DNA of 64,000 nucleotides from Telmatospirillum sp. (GCA_020248985.1 JADCGL010000003.1:124001-188000), one strand, 5' to 3'; positions 44,545 through 54,274 are shown, counted from the stretch's first letter. Numbers and translations are program-made. The notes: a model not told the origin generated them from the letters alone.

Positions 44545-45415
44545 GCGCCTCGGCAAGCTTGCGTGCCGCGGCCGGCAGCGTTTCGAAGGACCGCGCGCAC
44601 AGAACGAGGCGGCGCAGCATCCACGCATCCTCGAGCGCCACGGGGACCACGCGCGTCTGCCGCCGCGCGCGCAGGGCCGCCGTAATCGGCACGACGGCAA
44701 CGCCGATGCCCGCGCCGACAAGCCGGCACACGGCGTCGAAATCGCGCACGCGCGCGCGAAAGCGCGGCCGATGCCCGGCGCGCGCCACGTATTGGCCGAT
44801 ATAGTGGCTCAAGGCCGCATCGTCGTTGAGGCCCACGAACGGGCGCGCGGCGATCTCGGCATAGGCGATCGATTTGCGGTTCTTGAGCCGGTCGCCCGGC
44901 GGCAGGATCGCGACCAGCCGGTCGGTTTCGAAGGGCCGCACGGCAAGATCTCCGAGCGGCACGGAATCGGCGGCAATGCCGAGATCGACCGCACCTTGCG
45001 CAACCGACGTCGCGATCGCGTAGCTCGGCTGTTCGGCGATTTCCACGTCGATGCGCGGGTTCGCCGCCAGGAACTTGGCCAGATGCTGCGGCAGAAACTC
45101 GGTCAGCGCCGCCGTGTTGCAGGCGATACGCACGGTGGCGCTGAAGCCCTCGGCGTACTCGCCCAAGGCCGCGCGCAAAACCTGCGCGCGGTCGAGCACG
45201 GCTTGCGCATGGTGCAGCAAGGCTTCGCCCGCCGCCGTCGGCGCCACGCCGCGCCGGCCGCGCACGAGCAGATCCACGCCTGCCTCCAGCTCCATCGCGG
45301 CCAGCCGCGCACTGGCCGAGGCCAATGCAAGATGCGCCTTCGCCGCCCCCTTGGTGATGGAGCCGCTCGCCGCCACCGCCACGAACAGGCGCAAATCGGC
45401 CAAATCGAAGCGCAT
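44525..45415 (-). CDS. LysR-family transcriptional regulator
   Basis: 296 residues. DNA-binding region LADLRLFVAVAASGSITKGA (in part) with ALASASARLAAMELEAGVDL, then a substrate-binding domain. The start ATG at 45415 has GCGGAGG eight bases upstream. It is divergent from the TSUP transporter gene across a 99-bp gap with a perfect T-N11-A palindrome, so control of that transporter is likely. Effector unknown. The much longer open frame on this strand is a shadow spanning the transporter and gshB. Confidence 0.92.
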   Translation of the reverse strand: MRFDLADLRLFVAVAASGSITKGAAKAHLALASASARLAAMELEAGVDLLVRGRRGVAPTAAGEALLHHAQAVLDRAQVLRAALGEYAEGFSATVRIACNTAALTEFLPQHLAKFLAANPRIDVEIAEQPSYAIATSVAQGAVDLGIAADSVPLGDLAVRPFETDRLVAILPPGDRLKNRKSIAYAEIAARPFVGLNDDAALSHYIGQYVARAGHRPRFRARVRDFDAVCRLVGAGIGVAVVPITAALRARRQTRVVPVALEDAWMLRRLVLCARSFETLPAAARKLAEALTRRSA

Positions 45416-45437
45416 CGCGTTTCCTCCGCGCATTTGT

Positions 45438-45458
45438 GCCTTCGGCCCATCCGAAGGC
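45438..45458. promoter_or_regulatory. LysR-type operator between LysR and TSUP genes
   Basis: GCCTTCGG-CCCAT-CCGAAGGC, perfect 8-bp arms. The inner TTCGG-N5-CCGAA gives T-N11-A spacing (T45442, A45454). It lies midway between the two divergent starts, the usual place for a LysR activator/autorepressor site. Confidence 0.6.
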
Positions 45459-45514
45459 TGGCTTGCCGCATTCCAGATTGCGCCGATCCAGGCGCGATAG
45501 GCAATGTCGCCTGC

Positions 45515-46258
45515 ATGATCGAACCGTTCCTCCTTGCAAGCATTGCCGCCGCCTTCGTGCTGGCGGGTTTCGTCAAAGGCGTGGTCGGGCTCGGCCTGCC
45601 GACGATCGCGATGGGCCTCATGAGCCTGGCGCTGCTGCCCGCCCAGGCCGCGGCAATCCTGATCGTGCCGTCGCTGGTGACGAATATCTGGCAGCTTTGG
45701 GCCGGGCCCGATTTTCGCGGCCTCGTGCGGCGCCTGTGGCCGATGCTGGCTTCTGTGTGCGTCGGCGTATGGCTCGGCTCGGGCTGGCTCGCGGGCGAAC
45801 AGGCAGGGGCCGCGCGCGTCGCCCTCGGTATTGCCTTGGTTGTCTATGCGGGCCTTGCCCTTGCCAATATCCGCCTGCCGTCGCCGGGCCGCCACGAGGC
45901 GCTGGCGGCCCCCATCGTCGGCATCTTGACGGGATTGGTGACGGCGGCGACGGGCATCTTCACGATCCCGGCCGTGCCCTATCTGCAGTCGCTGGGCCTC
46001 GACAAGGAGGACATGATCCAAGCGCTCGGCCTGTCGTTCCTGGTGGCGACCGTGGCGCTGGGTTTCAGCCTTGCAGGGGGCAATGTCTACGATCTCGATC
46101 TGCTGCTGGGCTCGTACCTCGCCGTGCTGCCGGCCCTTGGCGGCATGGCGCTGGGCACAAAACTGCGCCACCGCATGCCGGCCGCGACGTTCCGGCGCTG
46201 GTTCCTGATCGGGCTTCTGGCGCTGGGTGCGTATCTTGCCGCGCGCGGGCTCGTCTAG
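45515..46258 (+). CDS. TSUP-family transporter (TauE/SafE type)
   Basis: 247 residues with about eight membrane helices and the two-halved TauE/SafE architecture: [20 protein letters not shown] near 14-33 opens half 1, and [20 protein letters not shown] near 137-156 opens half 2, each with the Gly-rich motif. Members export or import sulfite, sulfoacetate, taurine-derived or other organic acids; the cargo here is unknown. Probably controlled by the divergent LysR gene. The stop overlaps the convergent gshB stop by 4 bp. Confidence 0.9.
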   Translation: MIEPFLLASIAAAFVLAGFVKGVVGLGLPTIAMGLMSLALLPAQAAAILIVPSLVTNIWQLWAGPDFRGLVRRLWPMLASVCVGVWLGSGWLAGEQAGAARVALGIALVVYAGLALANIRLPSPGRHEALAAPIVGILTGLVTAATGIFTIPAVPYLQSLGLDKEDMIQALGLSFLVATVALGFSLAGGNVYDLDLLLGSYLAVLPALGGMALGTKLRHRMPAATFRRWFLIGLLALGAYLAARGLV

Positions 46259-47196
46259 CGCTTGGCTTCGATCGCGTCCCAGATTTTGGCGGCGAGGTCG
46301 GTGCCGTCGAAGCGGCCGATTTCCTGAATGCCGGTCGGCGACGTCACGTTGATCTCGGTCAGCCAATCGCCGATCACGTCGATGCCCACGAAAATGAGGC
46401 CGCGCTTCTTGAGCTCGGGCCCGATCGTTTCGCAGATTTCGTGTTCGCGCTTGGTGAGCTCGGTTTTGGCGGCTTTGCCGCCGACATGCATGTTGGCGCG
46501 CGCTTCGCCGGCCGCCGGCACGCGGTTGATGGCCCCTTCGGCTTTGCCGTCGATCAGAATGATGCGCTTGTCGCCCTGGCGCACGGCGGGCTCGTAGCGC
46601 TGCACCATCAAGGGCTCGCGGCTGGCCGAGGTGAACATCTCGATCAGCGACGAAAGATTTTCGTCGTCCGGCTTGATGCGGAACACGCCCGCCCCGCCGT
46701 TGCCGTAGAGCGGCTTCACGATGATGTCCTTGAACTCGGCGCGGAAGGCGGCGATTTCGCCGGCATCGGCCGTGATCAGCGTCGGCGGCATCAATTGCGG
46801 GAAGTGCGTGACGAACAGCTTCTCGGGCGCGTTGCGCACATGGGCGGGGTCGTTGACCACGAGCGTGCGCGGATGGATGTGCTCGAGCACGTGCGTGGCC
46901 GTGATGTAGGCCATGTCGAAGGGCGGGTCCTGGCGCATCAGCACCACGTCGCACGCGGCGAGGTCGATCGTTTCGCGGGCGGCGAAGCTGTAATGGTTGC
47001 CCTTCTCGCGGCGCACCGTCGTCGGATGGGCTTTGGCGGTGATGTTGTCTTTGCCGCGCATCGAGAGGTCGCGCACATGGTAGTGGAACAGCGCGTGGCC
47101 GCGCTTCTGCGCTTCCAGCATCAGCGCGAAGGTCGAATCGCCGTCGATATTGATCGCGGCGAGGGGGTCCATCTGGACGGCAACGCGCAGGCCCAT
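46255..47196 (-). CDS. gshB: Glutathione synthetase
   Basis: 313 residues, ATP-grasp ligase joining gamma-glutamylcysteine and glycine. [21 protein letters not shown] (in part, N-terminus), [11 protein letters not shown] (about 88), [14 protein letters not shown] (about 161) and [13 protein letters not shown] (about 228) are family motifs. The GST gene elsewhere in the window would use its product. It is last of a run with the SirB1-type and dolP-like genes, 22 bp after the former. Confidence 0.96.
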   Translation of the reverse strand: MGLRVAVQMDPLAAINIDGDSTFALMLEAQKRGHALFHYHVRDLSMRGKDNITAKAHPTTVRREKGNHYSFAARETIDLAACDVVLMRQDPPFDMAYITATHVLEHIHPRTLVVNDPAHVRNAPEKLFVTHFPQLMPPTLITADAGEIAAFRAEFKDIIVKPLYGNGGAGVFRIKPDDENLSSLIEMFTSASREPLMVQRYEPAVRQGDKRIILIDGKAEGAINRVPAAGEARANMHVGGKAAKTELTKREHEICETIGPELKKRGLIFVGIDVIGDWLTEINVTSPTGIQEIGRFDGTDLAAKIWDAIEAKR

Positions 47197-47218
47197 CGGT
47201 CTTCTTCCTTCGGTTCGG

Positions 47219-48052
47219 TCAGTTCAGGCGGCTTTTGAGCGCCTGGATCTCGGCGGCAAGATGCGCTTTGGCGCCGCTGGCGTCGACCAGCGACAAAGCC
47301 TGCTCCAAGCACATCACGCCGGCGCGCAGATTGTCGAGGCTCGCATGCACGAGCCCGGTTTCGTGCCACAAAGCCGCATCTTCGGGGGCGAGCATCAGCA
47401 TGCGCTCGAGCGTGGCCAAGGCCGCCTCGAACGCTTCGGCTTTCAGCTGGCGCTGCTTGATGTTGTTCTGCAGGCGCAGCAGCACCGCGCGGTCGCTCAC
47501 GCTTGCGTAATGGCGGTTCTCGAGTTCGGCCTTGGGGCCTTCGAAGCTTTTGAGCAGGCGGCGCAGTTCGGCCGTGTCGAGCACATTGCCGCCGTTGAAC
47601 GGATCGACGATGGCGCGACCCTCAGGTCCGTCGATGCGGATGAGAAAATGGCTCGGGAAGGCGAGGCCCGACGCCGCCCAGCCCTGGCTGCGCGCCCCGT
47701 GGATCCACAGGATCGCAAGCGCCACAGGCAGGCCGCGGCGCCGCTCGATCACGCGGGCGAGATCGGCATTCTGCAGATCGTCGTAGCTGTCGCGGTCGCC
47801 GCGATAGCCGAGCTTTTCGGCGAGCGCCACGCGCAGCGCTTCGCAGCGCCCCGCCACTGTGTCGGGCCGGTCGCGGCGGCTTTCGCCGACGGCGGCCGCA
47901 ATCTCGGCCAAATGCGCATGATGGGGTGCAAGATCGAGATCGGGGCGTGCGGCGGCGGCCAGCGCGAGCGCGGTTTCGCCGATCGGCAGCTCGTCGTTGC
48001 CAAGCTTGGCGGCCGCGCGCAGCGCAGCCGTCGCCGCCTGCGCCGCGTTCAA
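47219..48052 (-). CDS. SirB1-type transglutaminase-like/TPR protein
   Basis: 277 residues. Central transglutaminase-like region ([36 protein letters not shown]) and a C-terminal tetratricopeptide-like helical pair ([33 protein letters not shown]), the SirB1 family layout. The usual catalytic Cys of transglutaminases is not obvious. Function unknown. No ATG exists near the expected N-terminus; a TTG at 48052 overlaps the preceding stop as TTGA and gives [11 protein letters not shown], so I chose it. Confidence 0.8.
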   Translation of the reverse strand: MNAAQAATAALRAAAKLGNDELPIGETALALAAAARPDLDLAPHHAHLAEIAAAVGESRRDRPDTVAGRCEALRVALAEKLGYRGDRDSYDDLQNADLARVIERRRGLPVALAILWIHGARSQGWAASGLAFPSHFLIRIDGPEGRAIVDPFNGGNVLDTAELRRLLKSFEGPKAELENRHYASVSDRAVLLRLQNNIKQRQLKAEAFEAALATLERMLMLAPEDAALWHETGLVHASLDNLRAGVMCLEQALSLVDASGAKAHLAAEIQALKSRLN

Positions 48053-48681
48053 GAGCGCGTCCCCGTCTCCTCGCCCGGCGGGCTGCGGAAGCGGCGCGGA
48101 TCGTCGCGCGCGATGACGTGGCTCACGACGCGGCGGATGTTCGATTGGCTGCGCGCGATGGCGAGCACGCGGTCGTGTTCGGCCGCATCGGTGAACACGC
48201 CGAGCAGATAGACCGTGCCGTTCACGACCTCGACCGAATAGTTCGACGAATTGACGCCGCGCGCGAACAGGAGGCGCGAGCGCAGTTCGCCCGCCGACCA
48301 CGTGTCCTTGGCGTAGGCTTTGAGGCCGCCTTCGTCGGTGATCTCGATCTCGTTGATGATCTCGCGCACGCCCTTGGCTTGCCAGGCGAGGCGAATGGCC
48401 TCCGCACGCATGTCGGGATCGGTCACGGCACCCGAGACCAGCACGCGGCCTTCGTAGATCTGCGTCTGCACGGCCGCGAACAGCTTCTCGCTCTTCTGGA
48501 ACCAGTAGTGGTTGATCTCGATCGCGATCGCATTGTCGGTGACGGCGCCGCGCAGCCCGCGATCCTGCATCGCGGCCGAGCCGACGGTTGCCGCCCCGCC
48601 GATCGCCGCCCCGACGCAGCCTTGCAAGGAAAGGCCCAGCGCCAGCATCGCTGCGGCGGCGGGAAACGAAACTTTGCGCAT
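48049..48681 (-). CDS. Dual BON-domain lipoprotein (DolP/YraP-like)
   Basis: 210 residues. The signal peptide ends in lipobox LSLQGC (Cys about 22), followed by Gly-rich VGAAIGGAATVGSAAMQDRG. Two BON domains follow (about 50-115 and 125-190: VSGAVTDPDMRAEAIRLAW; VYLLGVFTDAAEHDRVLAIA). E. coli DolP, the best-known relative, sits at the division site and helps outer-membrane integrity. Its neighbours yraN, rsmI and a lpoA-like gene match the E. coli yraLMNP cluster, supporting orthology. AGGAG lies before the ATG. Confidence 0.88.
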   Translation of the reverse strand: MRKVSFPAAAAMLALGLSLQGCVGAAIGGAATVGSAAMQDRGLRGAVTDNAIAIEINHYWFQKSEKLFAAVQTQIYEGRVLVSGAVTDPDMRAEAIRLAWQAKGVREIINEIEITDEGGLKAYAKDTWSAGELRSRLLFARGVNSSNYSVEVVNGTVYLLGVFTDAAEHDRVLAIARSQSNIRRVVSHVIARDDPRRFRSPPGEETGTRS

Positions 48682-48742
48682 GCGGAAACGCTCCTGTTGT
48701 CGGTCGAAATTCGCGACTCGGCGCGCGTCCCGAATCTAGGGC

Positions 48743-49123
48743 TCAGCGCCGGTCGTGCCAAGCGTCTTGGATATGGCGCGGCCACTGTCCCGGCGCAACC
48801 AGCACAAGGTCGAAACGCCGTTCGAATGCGGCGAAATTCGGGCGCTTGGCGCAGAATTGTTCGGCCGCGCGCGCGATGCGCATCGCTTGGGCAGGGTGTA
48901 GCGATTCGGCCGCATCGTCGAAGGCCGCCCGCGCTTTGACCTCGACGAACGCCAGCACGCGGCCGCGCTTGGCAATGAGGTCGATCTGGCCCGCAGGCAG
49001 GCGCACATCGCGCGCCACGATGCGCCAGCCTGCGAGGCGCAAGCGCCACGCCGCGATCGTCTCGGCAAGCCGCCCGCGCCGCTGGGCCTCGATATGGCGA
49101 CGGGAAGGCGGTCGTTCGCGCAT
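48743..49123 (-). CDS. YraN family (UPF0102) nuclease-fold protein
   Basis: 126 residues. Restriction-endonuclease-like core: RRGRLAETIAAWRLRLAGW, then LPAGQIDLIAKRGRVLAFVE (in part, about 44) followed by VKARAAF, giving the D..ExK arrangement. Function unknown. It starts 2 bp after the rsmI stop. Frame and start MRERPPSRRHIEAQRRG are consistent; the open frame above is a shadow. Confidence 0.9.
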   Translation of the reverse strand: MRERPPSRRHIEAQRRGRLAETIAAWRLRLAGWRIVARDVRLPAGQIDLIAKRGRVLAFVEVKARAAFDDAAESLHPAQAMRIARAAEQFCAKRPNFAAFERRFDLVLVAPGQWPRHIQDAWHDRR

Positions 49124-49125
49124 CT

Positions 49126-49980
49126 TTACGCCTTGCGTTTGCCTGCAAGTGCGAGTGCCCGCGCATAGACCTGCCGGCGCGGCAGGCCCTGCTCGGCGGC
49201 GATGCGGTCGGCGGCATCGCGCACGCCCAATGTCGCAAGGGCCGCCGCAATCTTCGCGTCGAGGGAAGCTTCGTCCAGTGCCGCTGCGCGCGCTTCCAGC
49301 GGCGGGCCGACGACGATCACGATTTCGCCGCGCGGCGGATCGATTTCGCATTGGGCCGCGAGTTCGGCAAGCGTGCCCATGCGACATTCTTCGTGCAATT
49401 TCGTGAGCTCGCGCGCGAGTGCGGCCGGGCGCGGGCCCAGAATTTCGGCAAGGGCGGCAAGCGTTTCGCCCGCCCGGTGCGGCGCTTCGAACAGCACGAG
49501 GCTTGCCGCCACGTCGCGGAACTCGACCAAGCGCCGCGCGCGCGGGCCGGTTTTGGGCGGCAGAAAACCCAGAAACAAAAACGGCTCGGCCGGCAGGCCC
49601 GAAAGGGCGACGGCCGTCGCGATCGCCGACGGGCCGGGGATGACCGTGACCGGAATGCCGGCGGCACGCGCGGCTTTCACGAGTTCGGCACCCGGATCGG
49701 CAATGCCGGGCATGCCCGCGTCGGACACGAAGGCCAGCACTTGGTCGCGCGCCTGCGCGGCAATATAGGCTGCCGTGGCGGCAGTGGATTGGCGGTCGAA
49801 GCGCACGATTTTGGGTGCGGCCAAGCCGAGGGCCGAAAACAGGCGGCGGGCCACGCGCGTGTCTTCGGCGGCCACGAGGCTTGCGGCGGCCAGCACTGCG
49901 GCCCCGCGCGCCGTCATGTCGCCGAGATTGCCGAGCGGGGTGCCGACCAGATAAAGCCCCGGCGCAAATGCCGTGGCCAA
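49126..49980 (-). CDS. rsmI: 16S rRNA 2'-O-ribose C1402 methyltransferase
   Basis: 284 residues, SAM-dependent tetrapyrrole-methylase fold. Methylates the ribose of C1402 in 16S rRNA. LYLVGTPLGNLGDMTARG (about 8-25), AEDTRVARRLF, SDAGMPGIADPG and PGPSAIATAVALSGLP are diagnostic. No ATG fits; the TTG at 49980 gives MATAFAPGLYLVGTPLGN. The next upstream region overlaps the promoter of the divergent lpoA-like gene, which starts at 50042. Ribosome site weak, so the start is uncertain. Confidence 0.93.
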   Translation of the reverse strand: MATAFAPGLYLVGTPLGNLGDMTARGAAVLAAASLVAAEDTRVARRLFSALGLAAPKIVRFDRQSTAATAAYIAAQARDQVLAFVSDAGMPGIADPGAELVKAARAAGIPVTVIPGPSAIATAVALSGLPAEPFLFLGFLPPKTGPRARRLVEFRDVAASLVLFEAPHRAGETLAALAEILGPRPAALARELTKLHEECRMGTLAELAAQCEIDPPRGEIVIVVGPPLEARAAALDEASLDAKIAAALATLGVRDAADRIAAEQGLPRRQVYARALALAGKRKA

Positions 49981-50041
49981 AGCTGGATTAACGGGTGCAG
50001 CCTCGCTAGTGTCGGCGCCTGTTGGAGAAGGGGTTGCCGCC

Positions 50042-51409
50042 GTGCGTCGCATTCTGTTTCCCGTTCTGGCCTTGCTTGTCCCGATTTTGGCGGCCTGCCA
50101 AACGGCCGAAAGCGTGCGCGACAGCGTAACGGGCCTTTTCGGCCAGGGCCAGCCAGGCGTGCGCATTGTGCCGCCGGCCCCCGCGGCAGCACCCGCACCG
50201 CCGGTCGCCGCTGCCCCGGCTCCGGCGGCCGAACCCGCTCCGGCGCCGACCGAAGCGGCCGAACCCGCCTTGCGCGTCGATGCCGTACCCGGTGCCGGCG
50301 CGCCGGCGCGCGCGCGCGGGCGCAATGCGCCGCGTGTGGCGCTGCTGCTGCCTCTGTCGGGGGCCAATGCCGGCGTGGGCCAAGCGCTGCTCGATGCCGC
50401 AACCCAAGCCGTGTTCGACCTTGCCGACGACGACTTCGTGCTGCTTGTGCGCGACACGGCCGGCACGCCGCAAGGCGCCCAGCTTGCCGCCGAATGGGCG
50501 CTCGAACAGCAAGCCCAGCTCGTCGTGGGCCCGCTGCTGGGCACGGAGGCGCAGGCGATCGCGCCGACCATGCGCGCCGCGGGCGTGCCCGTCTTGAGTT
50601 TTTCGAACGACCGCAGCATTGCGGCCGATGGTGTTTACGCGCTCGGCATTGCACCGCAGGCGGCCGTGGCGCGCACGATCGAGTTCGCGCGCGGGCGCGG
50701 GCTCGAGCGTTTTGCCGCCCTCGTGCCGGCCAATGCGCTGGGCCAGGCGGCCGAACAGGCGCTGCGCGCAAGCCTCGCGGCACAAGGCGGCACGCTCGTG
50801 CGCGTCGAACGCTACGAGCCGGGGGCACTCGACTATGCGCCGGCCGTGCGGCGCTTGGGCCAATTGGCCGGCCCGCCGCCGCGACTTGCGCGCGGCGAAG
50901 CAGCTCCGCCGCCGCCCGAACTCGATTTCGAGGCCGTGCTGCTGCCCGATTTCGGCGACCGGCTCGTGCAGGTCGTGGCGCAATTGCACGGCCACGAGAT
51001 CGATCCGATCCGCATCAAATATCTCGGCATCCCGCTGTGGGAGGATGCGCGGCTCTTCCGCGAATCCTCGTTGCAGGGCGCTTGGTTCGCAGCCCCTGCA
51101 CCCGCCGCCCGCGCGCGCTTCGAGCAGCGCTATCGCGATTTTTTCGGCCGCGCTCCGCCGCGCGTGGCGACCCTCGCCTACGATGCGGTGGCCCTCGCCG
51201 CGATCCTGGCGCGCGGCAAAGGCCCGGAAGGGGCGGACTATTCGCCCGCCGCCCTCACCGCCGCCGGCGGCTTTGCCGGCGTGGAAGGCATTTTCCGGCT
51301 GCGCCCGAACGGCTATGTCGAGCGCGGTTTCGCCGTGCTCGAAATCGCGCGCGATACCCCGCGCGTGCTGAGTCCGGCCCCCGAGGCTTTCGAAAACCCC
51401 GGCAACTGA
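50042..51409 (+). CDS. Penicillin-binding protein activator (LpoA/LppC family) lipoprotein
   Basis: 455 residues from GTG. The signal peptide ends ILAAC (Cys about 18); then a long Ala/Pro linker (about 40-95) to span the periplasm, and a type I periplasmic-binding fold (VALLLPLSGANAGVGQALLD near 101, VVGPLLGTEAQAIAPTMRAA, YLGIPLWEDARLFRE). In E. coli LpoA activates PBP1A from the outer membrane; here the tetratricopeptide part of LpoA is absent, as in other alphaproteobacterial members. GGAGAAGGGG precedes the GTG. Divergent from rsmI, as in the yraLM pair order. Confidence 0.85.
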   Translation: MRRILFPVLALLVPILAACQTAESVRDSVTGLFGQGQPGVRIVPPAPAAAPAPPVAAAPAPAAEPAPAPTEAAEPALRVDAVPGAGAPARARGRNAPRVALLLPLSGANAGVGQALLDAATQAVFDLADDDFVLLVRDTAGTPQGAQLAAEWALEQQAQLVVGPLLGTEAQAIAPTMRAAGVPVLSFSNDRSIAADGVYALGIAPQAAVARTIEFARGRGLERFAALVPANALGQAAEQALRASLAAQGGTLVRVERYEPGALDYAPAVRRLGQLAGPPPRLARGEAAPPPPELDFEAVLLPDFGDRLVQVVAQLHGHEIDPIRIKYLGIPLWEDARLFRESSLQGAWFAAPAPAARARFEQRYRDFFGRAPPRVATLAYDAVALAAILARGKGPEGADYSPAALTAAGGFAGVEGIFRLRPNGYVERGFAVLEIARDTPRVLSPAPEAFENPGN

Positions 51410-51412
51410 ACC

Positions 51413-51802
51413 ATGCCTGCAAAGACCTATAGCGGCGGCTGTTTGTGCGGCGCTGTGCGCTTCGAAGCCAAAGCCCCTGCCGCCAAGCCGCACACATGCT
51501 CGTGCAAAATGTGCCAGCGCCACACGGGCGGCCTCACGCTCGCCTGGGTCGAATTCCCGCGCGACGCGGTCGCGTGGACAGGCAAGGCCGGCAAACCTGC
51601 CACATACCGCGCGTCGCGCTTTTCAAGCCGCGCCTTCTGCAAGACCTGCGGCAGTTCGCTGGGGGCAATCGACGACGCGCCGACCGTGGGTTTGCTGCTC
51701 GGCGTGTTCGACAAGCCGGGTGCCGCCGCCTTGCGCCCCACAGCACATTCGTTCCGAAGTCCGCGCCCCAAATGGTGGCACGTGGACACCGGCGACGCCT
51801 AA
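51413..51802 (+). CDS. GFA-family (Gfa-like, zinc) protein
   Basis: 129 residues. GFA/CENP-V zinc fold: SGGCLCGAVRFEA (7-19), CSCKMCQRHTGG (about 29-40) and FCKTCGSSLG near 75 supply the zinc cysteines. The family includes the glutathione-dependent formaldehyde-activating protein, but most members have no proven activity. It starts 3 bp after the lpoA-like stop, and its stop overlaps the convergent hemW stop by 4 bp. Confidence 0.92.
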   Translation: MPAKTYSGGCLCGAVRFEAKAPAAKPHTCSCKMCQRHTGGLTLAWVEFPRDAVAWTGKAGKPATYRASRFSSRAFCKTCGSSLGAIDDAPTVGLLLGVFDKPGAAALRPTAHSFRSPRPKWWHVDTGDA

Positions 51803-52950
51803 CCCCTGAGGGCGGCCAGCAGCGCGTTCAAAAGTTTCATGCCTTGCGGCGTGGCGGCGAGGCCGGTTGGCGTGCGCGCGAGGAACCCGTCGGCGATCAT
51901 GCGGGCCACACGCGCGGGGTCGAGGGCGTCGGGGCCTTCGAGGGCGGCACCCGTCACGCGCTCGAAGCGCGCGGCGTCGATACCTTCGGTGAGGCGCAAA
52001 CCCATCATCACGGCCTCGTCGATCTGCGTCGCCTTTTCGAGCGGCACGCATTCGGCCGTCGCATGGCCCTGCGCGGCGACATCGGACAGCCAAGTTTCCG
52101 GCGCCTTCGCTTGGCGCGTGGCGTGGCGCTTGCCGTCGATCGCGATGCGCCCATGCGCACCCGGCCCCACGCCGACATAATCTTCGTAGCGCCAATAGAC
52201 GAGATTGTGGCGCGATTCCTGGCCCGGTCTGGCGTAGTTCGAAACCTCGTAGGCGGGCAGGCCTGCATCGGCAAGTGCCGCGTTCGTCGTGTCGTAGAGC
52301 TGCTCTTGCACGTCTTCGTCGGGCAGCTTGTATTGGCCGCGCGCGAAAAGCGTTTGGAACTGCGTGCCCTCTTCGATCGTCAATTGATAGAGCGACAGAT
52401 GCGGCGGCTGCAGCGCCAGCGCGCGCGCGAGCTCCTCCTGCCATTCGGCCACGGTCTGGCCGGGCCGCGCATAGATGAGATCGAACGAGAAGCGCTCGAA
52501 CAACGCCGCCGCGCGGTCGATGGCGCGGCGCGCCTCGCGCACATCGTGGCCGCGCCCGAGGAATTTCAGCGCCGCATCGTCGAGCGCTTGCACGCCGATC
52601 GACAGGCGATTGACGCCCGCCGCCTTGAACGCGGCAAAGTGCGCGGCCTCCGACGAATTTGGGTTTGCTTCGAGCGTGATTTCAGGCTCGTCGGCGATCG
52701 CCCAGCGTGTGGCGATGCGCTCGAGCACGCTGCCGGCAAGCGACGGGTCCATCAATGACGGCGTGCCGCCGCCGAAAAACACCGACGTCACGCGCTTGCC
52801 CGGCGTCAGGCTTGCATAGTGGTCGATTTCGCGCAGCAACGCGTCTTTCCAGGCCGGCCCGTCGATTTTGTCGCGCACATGGCTGTTGAAATCGCAATAC
52901 GGGCATTTCGATTTGCAGAACGGCCAATGCACATAGACGGCAAAACTCAT
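51799..52950 (-). CDS. hemW: Radical SAM protein HemW
   Basis: 383 residues. N-terminus [20 protein letters not shown] (5-24) has the Cys-X3-Cys-X2-Cys iron-sulfur motif. [21 protein letters not shown] and [11 protein letters not shown] follow, and the C-terminal HemN-like domain is present. HemW proteins are haem chaperones or haem-handling proteins, distinct from coproporphyrinogen dehydrogenase HemN. The ATG overlaps the rdgB stop as ATGA. Operon order rph-rdgB-hemW is conserved in alphaproteobacteria. Confidence 0.95.
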   Translation of the reverse strand: MSFAVYVHWPFCKSKCPYCDFNSHVRDKIDGPAWKDALLREIDHYASLTPGKRVTSVFFGGGTPSLMDPSLAGSVLERIATRWAIADEPEITLEANPNSSEAAHFAAFKAAGVNRLSIGVQALDDAALKFLGRGHDVREARRAIDRAAALFERFSFDLIYARPGQTVAEWQEELARALALQPPHLSLYQLTIEEGTQFQTLFARGQYKLPDEDVQEQLYDTTNAALADAGLPAYEVSNYARPGQESRHNLVYWRYEDYVGVGPGAHGRIAIDGKRHATRQAKAPETWLSDVAAQGHATAECVPLEKATQIDEAVMMGLRLTEGIDAARFERVTGAALEGPDALDPARVARMIADGFLARTPTGLAATPQGMKLLNALLAALRG

Positions 52951-53561
52951 GGAGCGACCAGACACGCCGCCACGAGTTTGCCGAACGCGACGGCGCGATG
53001 GCTGATGCGGTGTTTGGCGTCCGGGTCCATTTCGCCGAACGTGATCGCATGGCCCTCGGGCACAAACATCGGATCGTAGCCGAAGCCGCGGCTCCCGCGC
53101 GGCGGCCACACGAGCGTGCCCTCGACATGCCCTCGGAACGTCTCGACATGGCCGTCGGGCCACGCGAGCGCCAGCACGGCCACAAAATGCGCGCGCCGAT
53201 CTGCCGCCCCATCGAGGGCGGCTTCGACCATGCGCATCGCGCGCATCCAGTCGCGCTTGGGGCCGGCCCAGTTCGCCGTATAGACGCCGGGATCGCCGTG
53301 CAGCGCATCGACGCACAGGCCGCTATCGTCGGCAAGCGACGGCAGGCCCGTGGCCGCACAGGTGTGCCGTGCTTTGAGGATGGCGTTGGCTTCGAATGTG
53401 GTCCCCGTCTCGTCGGGCTCGGCCACGCCGAGCGATCCGGCCGACACGCATTCGAGCCCGAAGGGCGCCATCAGAGCGGAAATCTCGGCAAGCTTGCCCG
53501 CATTGTGCGTGGCGATGACGAGTTTTTCGCGCCCGAGTTTGCGCGGCGCTAGACCGCCCAT
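52947..53561 (-). CDS. rdgB: XTP/dITP diphosphatase (RdgB/HAM1)
   Basis: 204 residues. Removes non-canonical purine NTPs (ITP, XTP and their deoxy forms). [20 protein letters not shown] (about 15-34), [28 protein letters not shown] and [10 protein letters not shown] are family motifs. The first 13 bp overlap the rph stop region. It is followed by hemW with a 4-bp overlap. The very long open frame upstream on this strand is an artefact. Confidence 0.95.
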   Translation of the reverse strand: MGGLAPRKLGREKLVIATHNAGKLAEISALMAPFGLECVSAGSLGVAEPDETGTTFEANAILKARHTCAATGLPSLADDSGLCVDALHGDPGVYTANWAGPKRDWMRAMRMVEAALDGAADRRAHFVAVLALAWPDGHVETFRGHVEGTLVWPPRGSRGFGYDPMFVPEGHAITFGEMDPDAKHRISHRAVAFGKLVAACLVAP

Positions 53562-54274
53562 TTCGCGATCGCCTGTTTCTGCAAGGCGACGAGTTCGCCC
53601 ACACCTTTGCGCGCCAAAGCGAGCATGGCGAGCAATTGGTCCTGGTCGAACGGGTCGCGCTCGGCCGTGCCCTGCACTTCGATGAGTTTGCCGTCGCCGG
53701 TCATCACGAAATTCGCGTCGACCTCGCACGCTGAATCTTCGGCATAGTCGAGATCGAGCACGCTGGCGCCGTTCGAAATGCCGCACGAAATGGCGGCGAC
53801 ATGGCTGCGGATCGGCAGGCTCTTGAGGCCTTTGGCTTTGACGAGCGGATAGATCGCCTGATGCAACGCGACCCACGCCCCCGTGATCGCCGCGGTGCGC
53901 GTCCCGCCATCGGCCTGCAGCACGTCGGCGTCGATTTTGATCTGGCGCTCGCCGAGCACGCCCATGTCGCACACAGCGCGCAGGGCGCGGCCGATCAGGC
54001 GCTGGATTTCCTGCGTGCGGCCCGATTGTTTGCCGCGTGCGGCTTCGCGGTCGGTGCGCGTGTGGGTCGAGCGCGGCAGCATGCCGTATTCGGCCGTGAC
54101 CCAGCCTTGGCCGGAATTGCGCAGGAAGGGCGGCACTTTTTCTTCGAGCGAGGCGGTGACCAGCACATGCGTGTCGCCGAAGCGCACCAGGCACGAACCC
54201 TCGGCATGTTTGGCGAAACCGGGCTCGAGGCTGACGGCACGCATCTGGTCGGCGGAACGGCCCGAAGGGCGCAT
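53549..54274 (-). CDS. rph: Ribonuclease PH
   Basis: 241 residues. Phosphate-dependent 3' exonuclease that trims tRNA and rRNA precursors. [19 protein letters not shown] at the N-terminus, [20 protein letters not shown] (about 63-82), [20 protein letters not shown] (in part, about 108) and [16 protein letters not shown] (about 175) match the family closely. First of rph-rdgB-hemW, divergent from hrcA across 148 bp. Confidence 0.97.
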   Translation of the reverse strand: MRPSGRSADQMRAVSLEPGFAKHAEGSCLVRFGDTHVLVTASLEEKVPPFLRNSGQGWVTAEYGMLPRSTHTRTDREAARGKQSGRTQEIQRLIGRALRAVCDMGVLGERQIKIDADVLQADGGTRTAAITGAWVALHQAIYPLVKAKGLKSLPIRSHVAAISCGISNGASVLDLDYAEDSACEVDANFVMTGDGKLIEVQGTAERDPFDQDQLLAMLALARKGVGELVALQKQAIAKWAV

